Shown: positions 44,855-57,825, numbered from the stretch's first letter. The stretch: 64,000 nt of DNA from Blepharisma stoltei (GCA_914767885.1 CAJZBQ010000046.1:310001-374000), one strand, 5' to 3'. A program made the numbers and translations. Notes: generated by a model not told the origin, from the letters alone.

Positions 44855-44996
44855 TTTTATGATGCTTTTTTTGTAATTTTCATGATTTCTCCAATTATTT
44901 TGCAAAATACGTCCAAATCTTTACTTTGAAATAAGAAAAAGACGCATGTAAAGGATTGAAAATTGATATTCTGCGAATTCAAAGAATTTTATTAAA

Positions 44997-47900
44997 TTAG
45001 AAATTACGACTTCTTATCATATCTTTCAAAGACTTTTCTGGGTCAATTTTTATATCTGATTTGAGTTTTGGCAACTTCGGCAGATTGATGTCAGTTCCTG
45101 AAGTTTCGCCCCAGTCTGCAGATTTTTCGACGCTTGTGCCAAAAGCTTGTCCCTTGACTCTGACATTTGGTTTAAGGGCTCCTCTTCCATGAAGCTTAAG
45201 GCTTTCATCATTAATAGCATCGAATTCTGACTCATTTACTACATTTGCAAAAATCGGGATCTTATAAATTTCAGCTTTTGTTGCTACTTCAAACTCGACT
45301 TCTACCTTTTCAGGGTGATTTGCATTGAGTTCTACTATGAGCCTCGTAGTCATCCCAGGTGCTATAGGAGTTGGCTTATAAACGATTTTTACATTCTTCT
45401 TCGGCGGCTGCCTAATCGTGAACCTTAGAAGCTGATTGTCTTCATTTTTAATAACAATCTGCATTTCATATACTTCCCCATCCTTGACCACTCCGAACCT
45501 GACTGAAGCTGGAATAACCTGCAAGTTCCTCTTAAGTGGATCTGCCGTAAAAGCTGTAATCATCATATTTTGAGTGTCAATCATTTCTCTGTATGACTGT
45601 TTTTTCATAAGTGCTTTATATAAAATTGTATGTGTCCCTTCTCTCCTCATTTCTTGAACTGTTGGAGCTTTTATTTGTGGCCGACCAGACTGCGAAATCG
45701 TTCTAATTCTTCTGTCTGTGGCACTTTCAGTTAATATGAATTTTTCATTAGGAACTCTTACAGGCGAAGTGCTTCTAATAGAATGAACTGTAGGCCTGAT
45801 TTCTCTTGGCTGTCCATATACGTCAAAATTATTTGTTTTTAGCAAAACATATTCTTGGGCTTCTTCTTTTTCTGCTTCTTCTTTAAGAATTTGAAGCTTT
45901 TCCACCTCGGCAAAACAGCTTGGCTTTGTGACTGGCTTAAGGATCACTGGCTTTACCTTGTATTTTTGGGTTGAACTTTTTTCTGGCTCGAGAGCTATAA
46001 ATGGGTTATCGGATGCTTCTTGAGAGGCTAAGTTATTGTCTTTGGAAGTCACAGAGGCCATTTGACTTAAAGTTTCTTTCATACTGTGGTAGTGCTCAGC
46101 TTCTTCAGGCGGTAAATCGTCAGGGTTGATTTCTACAAGTTCTTTAGGAGGAGATGGAGGCCGTTCTGGCATAGGGTTGTAGACCGAAAACTCAATTCCT
46201 TCAGGAGAGTCAAAATAATTCAAAAACCCAAGCTCATGGTATGACATATCTCTAGGATTTTTTTCCAAATGCAAAGAAACAGTACTTGAATAGCTTTTTA
46301 TCGGCCTAGTTGCTGGCACGTCTTCCATGAAGCTTTCACTTCTTATGCTTTTTAGCGTTCTTGTATACTGCACTTTGTCTTCTTCATCATTTTTTCTGCT
46401 TTGCTCAATTATTCCAATCATCCTTTCTCTAAAGCTATCAGCAGATTCTATTTCTCCTAGCGGTTTCTCCTTTCTTAACTCCAGAATTTTCTTTTTTACG
46501 CTGAAATCCAATGCTTTTACGCTTTCATTTCTTACATCTTCTACCCCAAATTCAAATCTTACAGTCATTTGTTCAGCTTTCCAGTTTTGGTAGTCTTCTA
46601 CACATCTTAAAAATTCCTCACGTTTGTCAGGAGAAAACTGAGGATGTTTGATAAATCCACGATAAATAAAATATTCAGGCTCGCCATCGTGAGGAGGGCT
46701 TGGCTCTGATTTTATATAAGAAGCGATTTTAGAGTTGACCGATTGAAGATGTGGGGAATATGATAAGTGGCCTTGCTGCAGAAGAGTTAGAGATATTGGG
46801 CGGAGATAGGTAAAATAGGTAAGAGGACCATCTTGGTAGGAAAGCTGATAAGTGGATGAAGGAAGGGTCAAACAAAAACTGTCGATTTGGGATTGATTTA
46901 GCATTTCAAAGCCTTCTCCATTACTAAAAATCACAAATAGTCTCGTCACAATTTTATTCTGGTTTACCTGGTTTTGGCCTTCTGTAGGGTTTATTTCAAG
47001 CTTAGGACTTTCTAAATTTTCTATTTCTGTAGGCTGCTCAATGATTTCTTGGCTTTCCTGTGGAGGTGGTGGAGGAGGGGTATTCATTACTTGTGTAGAC
47101 CCTCCATGCATATCGATTTCAAAAAAGTTCCCAGCGTCATCTTTATTTGATAAAGTCCCTTTAATGCAATCAGCCATCAATATTCCAGGCCTCTTATTAA
47201 GAATTTCATTTTCAACCGACAATTCTTCGCCTTCTATCGCAGTTTTAGTTTCACCAGTGACCAATGCAACTTGTCCTTGGGCTGTTGAAAAAACGACACT
47301 TAAGCATGAAGCATAAAATGTGCTTTCCCAGCATTCGTTGCCATTTCTTCCTTTTACAATCGACTCGTCTGGCAAATGGATTTCGTACTCTTTGAAGCCT
47401 CCATCATAATACAGATTTATTGGGCAGTACCCAGGAGATTCAATTAAAACTTCTGACTTGTCTGGAGAAATAAAATATTTAGTCCCGTCTGAGTGCTCAG
47501 TGATTTGTTCTCCAGTCGGGAATTCTACGATTTTGACTGAGTCTTCTCTGATAATGGTCCTGATTTTGGTTTCTGGGTCAGTTACTCCAAGACAAGGTAT
47601 AGAGTCAAGCTGCTGAATATTTCCTTGTGAGTCTTTTGATATTCTGTATCCCTTATTATTTGTGATAATCCAAAGATCATTGATGAATTCTGCGAAATTT
47701 CCATTAGCAAAAAGCAATTGGATTTTATCCTTCATATATCTTATTATAGTCCCTTCAAGTGTTATGACTCTATTGATTTCTGGCAAAGCGTTTTCAGACT
47801 TTGATAGACTTATCCTCAGCCTCATTCTTGATGGCGTCAATTCTTGGATTATGTCTCCAGATGGCAAAAGCTTAAGATGAAGGCCATTTGTTTGTGTTAT

Positions 47901-50900
47901 TGTCATGGAAGCTAACTCCCCCCAAGATAGAGACATTTTACAAAAATGTCTCTATTGGAAGGTGGGTTTTTGAAAAATTTTTTTAAAAAAAAATCTATAT
48001 GAAAATTTTTATATAATTTGTTTTTTTAAAAATTATATAACATTTTATTAGACCTTCTAAAGCGTAATAAAAATATGGGCAACTAAAACGATTTCATGCA
48101 CTCTTCTATTGTTTCTGAGATCTGATTGCTTGAGGCTTAACCTCCTTAATGAATTCACGCATTATATGAAAAATTTCAATATAAAAAATTTATATAAGAA
48201 AATTTTCAAAAATGTCTCTATTGGAAGGTGGTTTTTTTCCCCCAAAAAATAGAAATTTTCCCTATTTTTCCCAGTAAAAAATGTCTCTATCTTGGGGGGA
48301 GTAAGGAATTTTCAATTTCCACAAGGACATTTGTGGAATCAGGAAGACGCGCCCAAAATTCTCCCAATTCTTTACCTTTTCTTATACCCAGAAATGTGTT
48401 GTCTTTGTAAACCAAGCTTTGAAAGCGGCTTGAGTACAATAAATCTCGCTGATTTTCGTTTGGAATTGTAGGACCAATTGCGTATTCTTTGATTTTAAAG
48501 ACACTTCCATCTGTAGGGAACATCAATTTAGTTTTCTCCAAAATTGGGCCTACTTTTCCTTCAAAAATATCATAAAATTCAGCTGGGACGTTTTCAACGT
48601 CTTTAAAATATTTGTGCCACTGATGGAAATTTGGACGAACTCTCCACTGTCCTTCCCATACTCTTTGGTTGCTTCTTCCATCTAATATTTTATATTGCAA
48701 AGCAAGTAATAAAGAATCATCTCTTTGGTAATATCCAGTAATTATATCAGGCTCTGATATCAGAGCTTTACTTATAGTCTGGCCAAGTATCAGCTCATTC
48801 ATTTTTTCTGTATATTCTCTGTCAGAGAAATCGAAGCTGCACCCTGTGAACTCAGCCATGATTTGTTCAAATTTGGTGATCAGCAAGGCTCTTTCTAATT
48901 CAGGGTATTCTAAGGACGAAAACGGATAAATCTCGCACCTCTCTGCATCTCTGAGCACTTGGGATTTCTGAGGGATATCTGGCATCATATAGCGTTTTGT
49001 TCCAGGAACCCTTAGGTTTTTAATGAATTTATTTTCAATGTCTTGAATAAGATCTCCCATTGGAAATCTTTTATTTCGTGAAGAAGCTGCTGCAGAGTTA
49101 TTTCCGTCATATATATCAGCAGATCTAGCATCTGGATTTAAAGGATTTTGAGGCTCTTTATAAAAAGTGCTCATTACTTTTGAAGCGTCTGTGTAAAAGT
49201 GATCAAGAATTTGATTTGGAAACACAAGCTGCCGTAGCATGCACGCTAAAATATACTCTGGGCCTGCACAGTTTTCATCTTCTTTGTGTATGAGGCTAGT
49301 ATAAACCCTGTTGTCTCAGACTTTAGGTGCGTCATCATAGCTTGGATATAGTTTCTCAGGTGGAATGACAGGTTTTGGGATGGGAGGAGCTTGCTGGGCA
49401 GCTTGTGCCTGAGATGCAGCTTGTTTAGGGTCGACAGGTGGAGGGGGAGGAGGGATAATTTGGGCTTGATACTGTTGTTCTTGGAGTATGCTATTTTCAA
49501 CATCAAAAGAACTAATAGGATAAAGTGGCTTGATAAGGATAACATCTTTTCAGTTGTTATATTTTATAAAATGCTCTCCAAGCTCTGCAATTTTCACTCC
49601 TAAGTCTCTGACAAAAATTTGCTTTGGATCTAAGATTACAGGCTCAACAACTTCCACTTTTTCTTCTTCTTTAGGCTGCTTTCCTGCATCTTTTCCTCCT
49701 TTTGCATCTTCTTTCTTTTTCTTTTCTTCATCAGCTTTTTTCTTTTTCTCTTCTTCAGCCTTTTTCTTGTCATCTTCTGCCTTTTTCTTTTTTTCCTCTT
49801 CTGCTTTTTTCTTATCCTCTTCTGCCTTTTTCTTTTGGTCTTCTTCAGCTTTTTTTGCATTTTCAGGTTTTTTGATTTCTTCTTTTTTCTTGTTTTCTTC
49901 CTTCTTTTTGTCCTCAGCCTTTGGCTCTGCCTTTTTTCCTTCTTCTTTTGAAGCAGGCTCCACAACTCGTTTTCCAAGCTTAACTTGTTTGCTGCTTCTT
50001 CTTTTCTTTTTATCGTCTTGCGGCTCTTCTTTGACTTCCTCTTTGACTTCTTCTTGCTTTTCTTTGAATTCAGCAATTAAAGTCATTAAGTTTCGCAGTG
50101 GAGAGCCTTTGGGACTTTTCCAAAATGCATTTTGAAGAGCTTTCCAATGAGTAGGAAATTCAGGAGGCAGCTCAGGCTCTTTCAGTTGGTCAGAAGCTCC
50201 TTCTTCTAGTTTTTTTACAAATTCTTTGCACATATTGTCGTACATTTCTGCTAATTCTGTTTTTTCTGGCTTGACGTAGAGAGAAAGGTTGATTCCATAG
50301 CCTAGCTTTCCTAAGACCTCAGGATAATTAATATAGTGGTGGCGAGAAATATGTCCTCACGACGATGCACTACTGTGGGGCCAAAATGGATTTATAGCCT
50401 AAGCCAAGGCTCATGCACTTTGATTCTAACCCTAAGCGCGCTGTATAACTGCCGAATGGGGTGAGTGGCTTTTGGAAGTCAGTTGGTGGTAATTCCAGTC
50501 CAAGTATTAGTTATCAGGATGATTTTTGAGCCACTGATTCTTATCCCCGCCATCCGCGGGTTCATGGTTCTTTTTCCTGGGTGTAAACCCTTCTCAAGGT
50601 GGCCGAGAGGAGGATTTGGGTAACCTTTACCTCCATAGCAACCACAAGACGCACAACACTGAGGAGTCTTTTAGCCCGTCAAGACTCAAAAGACACTATT
50701 GCAGGCCCTAGTTCCTGAGGAGACCACTGCTGTCCAGACTCTTAACCTAACTTAAGACCTCAGCTTCATCTGCAGTTTGCGGGTACCCAGACACCAAATA
50801 AAATATGTCTGGCTTTGTATTATCAATAACAGGGACAGGAATGTCAGGAACCGGCAGTCCTTTTTCAATAGCTTCCTGCTTCGTTTTTTCTGCTTGTTCA

Positions 50901-51220
50901 ATTTTGAGGATCTTTTCTTTTTTAAGCTTCCGATTTAGGATGTCATTTGTAAATACTTTTTCTCTGAACGCTCTCCCTAAAAGCTCCGGGGCTATAGAAT
51001 CATCAGCGTTATCGACCCAGAAGCCTTTTTCTTTCGCATGGGCTATAAGTTCATCTCTAGTTATATTTGTAAATTGTGAAGTGTTGAAAAAGTTTTTGAA
51101 ATCTGAAATAAAAGGATGCCACTCTACGAGCACAAAAAATGCTGTCCAAGGTGGAAGCGTAGATAAATCAATATCTTCCTCTTGCTTCTTATCGTCTTTT
51201 TTCTTCCCTTGTGGAGGCAT
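44997..51220 (-). CDS. SPAG17: SPAG17/PF6-like central-pair protein
   Basis: 1797 aa after removing a 441-bp SINE-like insertion (50312-50752) and a 389-bp IES (47913-48301); exact multiple of three. N-terminus: LPPWTAFFVLVEWHPFISDF; then a long Lys/Glu/Ala coiled, low-complexity block (residues ~255-400), a Pro/Gln linker, RVWEGQWRVRPNFHQWHKYF, repeats of GDIIQ/DGTKYFISP type, and a C-terminal ASH-like beta domain (VSARFGVV-type VIPASVRFGVVKDGEVYEMQIVIKN). PF6/SPAG17 scaffolds the C1a projection of the axonemal central pair and is needed for ciliary beating. Family members run to ~2200 aa. No intron found. Confidence 0.88.
47913..48303. mobile_element. 389-bp IES in SPAG17 (family D, GATAGAGACATTTT)
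   Basis: TA-bounded; left TAACTCCCCCCAAGATAGAG then ACATTTTACAAAAATGTCTC, right ATGTCTCTATCTTGGGGGGA then GTA. Removal gives VEIENSLASMTITQTNG in frame. Confidence 0.92.
50312..50763. mobile_element. SINE-like insertion in SPAG17 exon, 11-bp direct repeats
   Basis: Exact TAAGACCTCAG at 50312-50322 and 50753-50763 flanks a 430-bp GC-rich body (GC well above the flanks). Removing one repeat plus body restores TADEAEVLGKLGYGINL. Contains TGGCCGAGAGG (about 50602), resembling a pol III A box; no B box identified. The repeat begins with TA. Confidence 0.85.
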
Positions 51221-52278
51221 ATAACTGACAAATAATAATTATTTCATATTGATGAAGAGATTAAAGTGATTTAGATAGGAAACTTCTGCTGAAAATTAAA
51301 ATTAAGTAAAATTTATGTTTTCTTTTAAGGTAGTTAGCTCTCTTTATGAAGCGGTAAAAAGAGCTTGAATTCAGGCGGAAATTCTATTCCATAGTGCAGT
51401 CTATAGAGAAATAAATTTTTCTAATTCTGCAGTTTGCGTAGATTTGCACTATTAGAGTTTCAATTTAGTTGATGCCACGAGCTCTTCTCTCGTAAAATCT
51501 GATAAATTAAATTAGATTCGGCTCTAACCTCCATCTAGTCTCAGGCATTGCACAAATAAATGGGGTCTTCGAATATTCTTGTCATCCAGACTTGGACTTC
51601 GAAAGTGGAATATTTCTTCAGGTTTTTGAAATTCATAACGAGAAATAGCAGTTTTATGCCTGCTTATGTCTGTTCCATTATTTTAAATATAGAGCTCTGG
51701 ATATCTTGATCAGTTATTCATTTTATGTGTTCATTGCGCACACTTTTGCCCCATATCTCAAAGGCTTACTCCCTATGCTGTAAAAGATAGCAAAAACCCA
51801 GATTGGAATTTGCCTCATGAAATTCCGTTTAAATATTTTTTCAAAAATAAATTAAGGCTATTATATTAAACTTAAAGGATGATTTATGGTCATTTCGGAT
51901 ATTTATATTAACAGTAATAAAAATCTGAGAGATTAGTAGAAAAAGTAATGTAAATTAATAATTAACGTTTTGATGGTTTAAAATTTATTATTTAACTAGA
52001 TAAAAACAATTGTTTTAATTTTTTATTTCGAGTCTAAATTTCTTATTGAAATTTACTATTATAAGATTTTAGAAATTACTATTTTTTATTAATCAGAAAA
52101 TTAGAATTTTGATTTAACCATAAGCAAAAAAAGAGCATATAGTTGTTGAAAAATAAAATATTTTCAAATATATATATTGAAATTATCCAAGTAATATAAA
52201 TCTAATAATTACTGTTGAAAAAAATTATATTGTAGATCCCTTAAATTACGAGTATTTTTTAATAATTTTTCTTAATTA
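51221..52278. other. 1-kb gene-free region
   Basis: No supported ORF. About 51330-51850 is less AT-rich than the rest and may be an old SINE-like insert, but no repeats or relatives were identified. 51880-52278 is very AT-rich. Confidence 0.5.
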
Positions 52279-53176
52279 TTAGAAAGGAAAAGAATTGATC
52301 CAGTCTAAGAATTTATGAGTTGGGGTGTAATGATAAAGGTTAACAAACCTCTTAGACAAAATTTGTTGATCAAAACTATGAGCAAATAAAAATAGTCCAT
52401 ATTCCGTAGCTTGAGTCATTGGATTTTCACTTCTTTCTATTTCATGGATATTTCCAAGAGTTGAAACTCTTTCAATTACAGTTTCAATAGGTACAGCTTC
52501 TGGCTCAGTCCCATTAAATACCCCAAAAGCCCGATTTCTATAAGGATTCTATACATATCGGCTAAATCTTCATGATGTATAAAACCAATATGATTATTTC
52601 CTTTAAGAGCAACAATTTTATTGTGGGACTTACAAGCTCTTATCCATTGATCAACACAACTTTTTCCATAAACCCAAGTAAGCCTGATGACAACGCCTCT
52701 TAAATTTCCTGCAGTTGCGTTTATAACTTTTCTATCTCTTACAACTCTTAGAGCTGTAGTCTCCCATGTATGAGATGTGTCTTCATGGTCTTCATCTTGG
52801 ACTCCATTGGTGTTTCCGTAAACCATGCATCCTGAGCTATACAGAAGAGTAACAGGCTTGGTTTCTGCTGTCTTTTTTGCTGCAAGAATCAGTGCATCAA
52901 CAACTGTTACTTCCTCTATCTTGTATCCATTTTCATCCCATGTCTGCTGCACACAGTGAACAATAGCATCATAGCCAGCAGCTAAGTCAGCAAGTTGATG
53001 GGCTGTATCAAGAGTGATATCAAAAATAGTGAAATGAGAGCCTGAGCCCTTGCTTGCTACTTCTTCTCTCTTTTAAGCACTTCTTACTGTTGATGTAACC
53101 TCATGTCCATGAGCTAGCAAATTATCAAGAAGAGAGCTTCCAATAGACCCTGTGCTCCTGTTAAGAAAATTCTCAT
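52279..53176 (-). pseudogene. Broken copy of an SDR/NAD-dependent epimerase-like gene
   Basis: Parallels the intact neighbour (53737-54636) over its whole length: RIFLTGA start, LLDNLLAHGHEVTS, TAHQLADLAAGYDAIVHCV, KTAETKPVTLLYSSGCMVYGN, VYGKSCVDQWIRACKSHNKI, and C-terminus HKFLDWINSFPF. It carries at least three lesions: a deletion of about two bases near codon 10 (around 53145), an in-frame TAA where the neighbour has CAA (about 53071-53073), and a 1-base loss near 52535. None is TA-bounded, so excision does not repair it. Start would be ATG 53176. Confidence 0.85.
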
Positions 53177-53736
53177 ATTTATTATTATAATTGTTGTTTT
53201 AGTTTGATCAAAAAATGCATTTTATTTTAAAAGTCGTAATATAAAATTTCTCCAAAATGAATTAGGTTTCTTTTTAATATTAATTTTAGATTTTTTAAGC
53301 CTACATAGAGACTAAAAGTATTAGCTATTTAGAGAAAGATTGCTCAGAAGCATAACATTTTTTTTGCAACTAGCTGGAAATTTAGAGACTCTAATCAGTT
53401 GAACTTTATAATCTATAATGTTACAAAAATGTTTATTGGGCTCTACTAGAAGTCTCTCACTTTACGACTCTGCATGTGAATATTTTGGCACAAGAGAAAC
53501 GACTAGACCCGGCAAACAATTTAGGCAAAAGCTCATATAAACGCCGAATTAAGTGGAATTTTAGAGTGTATAATAAATTTGCCTGTCGAAATACTAATCG
53601 ATTTTGGGAGCTTATTTTCTGAATATATATAAAATGCTTTTCAGAGAAATAGCACTAATATAAAAAAAATGCATAAATTTTTAGAATGATTTATGCTAAA
53701 TGATTTAACTAACTATAAATTTAATGTTTATATTAA
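53177..53736. other. Intergenic spacer between SDR paralogues
   Basis: 560 bp, AT-rich, no feature recognised. The upstream 15-20 bp of both paralogues (TTATTATTATAATTG/C next to the start) are similar, as expected after tandem duplication. Confidence 0.5.
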
Positions 53737-54636
53737 TTAGAAAGCATAGGAATTAATCCAGTCTAGGAATTTATGTCTTGGAGTAAAATGATAGAGGTCA
53801 CTCAATCTCTTAGAAACAATCTGCTGATCAACGCTTTGACCAAATATAAAGAATCCATATGGTCCTGAAGTATGAGCCCATGGGTTGTCAATTCTTTCTA
53901 TTTCATGGAGATTTCCAAGAGTTGAAACCTTTTCAATAACAGTTTCTAGTGGCACAGATTCAGGCTCAGTTGCATAAAAAATTCCAAATGCATGATTTTC
54001 TATAAGGATTCTATACATTTCAGCTAAATCCTCATAATGTATGAAAGGAATATGATTATTTCCAGTATGCGCAATAATTTTATTATGGGACTTACAAGCT
54101 CTAATCCATTGATCAACAAAGCTTTTCCCATATACCCAACTAGGTCTAATAACGACCCCTCTAAAGTTCCCAGAACTTGCGTTAACAATTTTTTTTTCTC
54201 TTACTATTCTTGGAACTACAAATGGAATACAGCGAGATGTATCATCATGATCTTCATCCATAATTCCATTGGTATTTCCATTGACTAAGCAGCCTGAGGT
54301 AAAAACAACAGTGACAGGTTTAGTTTCAGCTGTTTTTCTGCCTACTCTAATTAAAGTATCTACGCAGAGATCTTCTAATTTTGCTCCGTTTTCATCAAAT
54401 GATGGCATTACACAGTGAATAATTGCATCAAAGCCTGCAGCTAGCTCTTCAAATTGATGAGCTGTTTCAAGGGTAATCTCATAAATCACAAAGTGTGAGT
54501 GAGGACCTTTGCTAGCTATTTCTTCTCCTTTCTGAGCACTCCTCACTGCTGATGTAACATCATGGCCATGAGCTAGCAAATTGTCTAAGATAGAACTTCC
54601 AATTGCTCCTGTTGCTCCTGTCAGAAAAACTCTCAT
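53737..54636 (-). CDS. NAD(P)-dependent SDR/epimerase-like protein
   Basis: 299 aa, single exon. Rossmann nucleotide-binding motif FLTGATGAIGSSILDNLL (TGxxGxxG) at the N-terminus, AIIHCVMP, active-site-type VFTSGCLVNGN, and SWVYGKSFVDQWIRACK; the YxxxK pair appears as VYGKS with the spacing of extended/atypical SDRs. Substrate unknown; closest in type to NAD-dependent epimerase/dehydratase family proteins. Tandem paralogue downstream is a pseudogene. Confidence 0.85.
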   Translation of the reverse strand: MRVFLTGATGAIGSSILDNLLAHGHDVTSAVRSAQKGEEIASKGPHSHFVIYEITLETAHQFEELAAGFDAIIHCVMPSFDENGAKLEDLCVDTLIRVGRKTAETKPVTVVFTSGCLVNGNTNGIMDEDHDDTSRCIPFVVPRIVREKKIVNASSGNFRGVVIRPSWVYGKSFVDQWIRACKSHNKIIAHTGNNHIPFIHYEDLAEMYRILIENHAFGIFYATEPESVPLETVIEKVSTLGNLHEIERIDNPWAHTSGPYGFFIFGQSVDQQIVSKRLSDLYHFTPRHKFLDWINSYAF

Positions 54637-55298
54637 TTTTATTATTATAATCGATGGGGAGAAAACGCATAAAAAGGACGTATACTAGTTTTTCGATGCT
54701 ATAAATTTCAATAACTTTCGAAGTTAATTACCATTGTTTGTAAAGTACAGGATTGGTCTTCCTCGCACAGATGGGGTTAATTTTATTGTTTTTAATTTAT
54801 ATATAATTTTATAATAATATATTTTGAAATTCAAAAATCCCAAATATTTATTTAATTTGTAAAATGCAATTTGATCAAAATTAAACAGAATTAGCTAGAG
54901 ATTTCATTATACGAATATTCACTTACTCAATTTTTTTCATAAAAATTTTTGTTCGTTCCTGTTTTAGGTCTTTGGGCAAAAAATAGGGATTTTTCCAATG
55001 ATTTTTGCTCACTCTTGGAGGGAGAGTCATAAGAAAATTTCTACAATCTTAGTATAGTTTAGGTTGAGAATATGTGTCAGACCTTGAGCTAAGCTAAAGC
55101 TAAATTTTGGCAATTAGAATATATCAAGCAATTATTAATTTTTAGATGAACTTTAGTAGTGGAAAGTTTAAAATTCTAGATAGATTCGTATAGCTTATTT
55201 AATTTATATATTTATTTGATATCGTATTTTTCAATTATGATCTCTTCGAGTTTTTTAGCTAGAAATTATATTATTTAAAATTCAAAAGCATTTCATCT
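54637..55298. other. Intergenic with a degenerate family A element
   Basis: No gene. A decayed family A element occupies about 54776-55029. Confidence 0.5.
54776..55029. mobile_element. Degenerate family A MITE
   Basis: Contains AAATTAAACAGAATTAGCTAGAG, TTTTTGTTCGTTCC, GGGCAAAAAATAGGG and GCTCACTCTTGGAGGGA in family order, but the right border is GAGTCATAAG, without the usual GAGTA. Intergenic, so the lost border may be tolerated. Confidence 0.55.
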
Positions 55299-55874
55299 TT
55301 ATATCTTCAGCTTAGGAACAACAAATCTCTTTTCTACTGGCGGTTTTTCATCTGCTTTCGTTTTTCCTTCTTTTGCAGCCATAAGCTCCTTTACTAGCAT
55401 ATCAAATTCTTGCCTCAAGTTTTCAACAGTTTTTTGTGTCTCAATTCTTAAATTTTCCGCATTTTCCAATTGAGTCCTACATAAAATTTACTTTAGCAAT
55501 TGTCTGAGCTTCTTATTATCTTCTGAAAGCTTGGCTATTTTTTTCTTATATTTTTCATCAGATGGGATTCCTTTTTCAGCTTGTGCTAAAATTTTTTCTG
55601 AATAATTTAGTAAAGCTTCTCTTGATTTTTCTAATTGGACTTTCAGCTGATTTCTTTCACTGATAAGTTCTTCTAGTGATGATAAAGAAAATGATGATTG
55701 TTTCACTTTTATTGCAATTTGAGTGGGATTTGATACTTCATTTATAGGAACTAAGGCAAATAACTCAATTTCTTGAGGGTTGATTCCTAAATTTTGAGAG
55801 CAAAAGGAGTAATATGAGGAAGAATCTGGAAACGAGTAAGTGAAAGCTGGCGCAAGTAGCGAGCAAAGGGACAT
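55299..55874 (-). CDS. Hypothetical coiled-coil protein
   Basis: 186 aa from two exons joined across a 15-nt intron (55477-55491, GTAAATTTTATGTAG). Residues ~1-60 look globular (Tyr/Ser-rich start, FALVPINEVSNPTQIAIKV), then a coiled coil from ~65 to ~160 (ELISERNQLKVQLEKSREAL; KLRQLLKTQLENAENLRIE), and a short basic end EKRFVVPKLKI. Family not recognised. Splicing extends the coiled coil in register, which supports the intron. Confidence 0.7.
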
Positions 55875-56603
55875 TTTAAAGGAATTATTGAAATTGAATT
55901 TTGGTTAAGGATTATAGTCTAAGATATAATGAAAAGAAGTTAAAAAAAAATTTAAAACAAAGAAATAATGAATTTTAAGATTTTAGGGCAATAGTTTGTA
56001 TATTTTAAGCATGAAAAAATTAAAATAAAAGTTTTCGCGTAATAATTCAATAATTAAACTATATATTGTTTATTATTTTTTCTAATTCTATTTTAACCTC
56101 ATCCCAATTCAGTTTATCATATTTATATCACTCTCAATTGTTAACAAGCTAAAACTTTAGCCTTCTCTTAATCTTTAGTACTTTTTACCCCCATGCATTT
56201 CAAATAGTTTTCTTGAGAATTCTGCACGGAACAGTAAACATCCACATTTTTTTACAATCATTTTAAAGAAATCAAAAAATAATTTAATATTTCATTAAAA
56301 TTTCTTTTTTTCCAACTTTCATTCCTTGTTTCAATAACGCACAAGCAAAAGCTATTTCTTACACTAAATTATCCAAAAAATGCATTTATGCTTCTTTTTC
56401 AATTATTAAGTCAAAGAGTTTTATTATTTACATTGATAAAAACTTGTTGCTAATAATACAGAGCTCAATTAAAGCTGCTAATTTTTACCTTTTAACTTGT
56501 ATTTAGTTCATAGAAAGTGCAAGCGAAATTCTAATAGCCAGCCATGTTAAAAGCTGAACTTATAAATTATACGAAAATTTTCCAGTATTAGATAGAATTA
56601 AAT
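55875..56603. other. AT-rich intergenic spacer
   Basis: 730 bp between divergent genes; no ORF, repeat or hairpin recognised. Confidence 0.5.
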
Positions 56604-57629
56604 ATGAACAAAATTACCATTAGCTCCGAATGCGCAAAACTGAGTTTTTCAAAAGATATTCTAACCAAAATAGATGTTCGTGTTATATATAGATTGGATA
56701 CTTCAGAAGATAAAACAGATATATGTGTAGGTGCAGGAAAGTTTCCTACCTGAAATAAAGTATGTAATCTCCAAGGAAGAGGTTCTAACTTCTTAATTAT
56801 ATAAAGAAAATGTTTTTTTTAAACTTAAAATATCTGAAATTTTACTGGCTCATTAAAAAAAATTTAATTAAAACAGAGTAAGATACTTCTCCAAGTTATC
56901 GGATCAGACTCCAACGGACAAGCACTTATCGGAGAAGCTCAAATTGATTTAAAAGAAGGTGAAAACTGGTTTGAGCTCTCTCGAAATGGGGAATCAGCAG
57001 GGCAAATTAAATTAAAAATCGCAGTTAAAAAAATCGAAGAAACTCTTCAAAGTTTTTCGAACGAGACTGCTCTTATTAATCAAGGCATGCCTCAAGGAAT
57101 AACGGAACCACAAAGAATGCCTTTGCATCAGCTTGGACCATATGGATATCCGATGGGATATCCAACAATGCAAAATATTCAAATTTCGCAGCTACCTCAA
57201 GTTATGACTATGCCTCCAAATGGATATAGGCAAACCTATAGCCAAGAAAATCCTCAGCAAATGCTTTCGCAGACCAGATTGCCACCTCCTAATATTCCAA
57301 ATCAAGAATTCATGCCAATGCAAGGAGGTCATATATCAGGCATTATGAGAGGTAGCACAGGGACTGTTCCTACAGCTGTGCCTCCTCAGCAGGTGCAAAT
57401 TTGCGATATGGGCTACGATCATCAATTACCTCACTATGTTTTACCAATGCGACAGGAATATACCTGATGCCCTGTTTGCTATAGTTCTCCACCAGGGCAA
57501 TTTCAATATTATCATCAACAGCCAAGTTATCCATGCTACTATCAAAATCCAGCTACAAGTCAGACAAGCTCAGCTCAAGGTCCTAATCCAGATAGGACCC
57601 AACCTGGTGGGCGGCAAGATTGTTTTTAG
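56604..57629 (+). CDS. C2-domain-like protein with Pro/Gln/Met-rich tail
   Basis: About 311 aa after removing an 84-90 bp IES. Residues ~1-120 have the strand pattern of a C2 domain (DVRVIYRLDT, PTWNKVCNL, LLQVIGSDSNGQALIGEAQIDL, NWFELSRNGESAGQIKLKI); the Trp of PTWN is TGA. The rest is low-complexity and rich in Pro, Gln, Met and Tyr (MPQGITEPQRMPLHQLGPYG), a common pattern in ciliate C2 proteins. Calcium ligands are not complete. May bind membranes; role not known. Confidence 0.75.
56794..56885. mobile_element. Small IES in the C2 gene
   Basis: AT-rich segment between TA at 56794 (or 56800) and TA at 56884; contains TAA in frame. Removing 90 (or 84) bp restores the C2 strand ...NFL-LLQVIGSDS. 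Terminal symmetry is weak, so the exact left border is uncertain. Confidence 0.6.
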
Positions 57630-57825
57630 GAGAAACTGATAAATGTAAAAGCTAAAATCTATGAAATAAAATTAAATAAATATAATCACATATAAAAGAA
57701 ACAAAAGAATAGTGGCTGACAATAATGGAAAAAAATCAGCAAGGAATTTAACTGGCTAACTATAGATAAGATATTAAATAAATATGATTAGACATTTATG
57801 TTAACTATAATTCCTAAAAATCAGA

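Noticed and set aside
49530-50135. Plus-strand Ser/Phe-rich frame and a second minus-strand Lys-rich frame
   Set aside because: Both are shadows of the Lys/Glu/Ala low-complexity part of SPAG17.
53737-54636. Reading the SDR pseudogene lesions as IESs
   Set aside because: The lesions are 1-2 base indels and a point change without TA borders or inverted ends.
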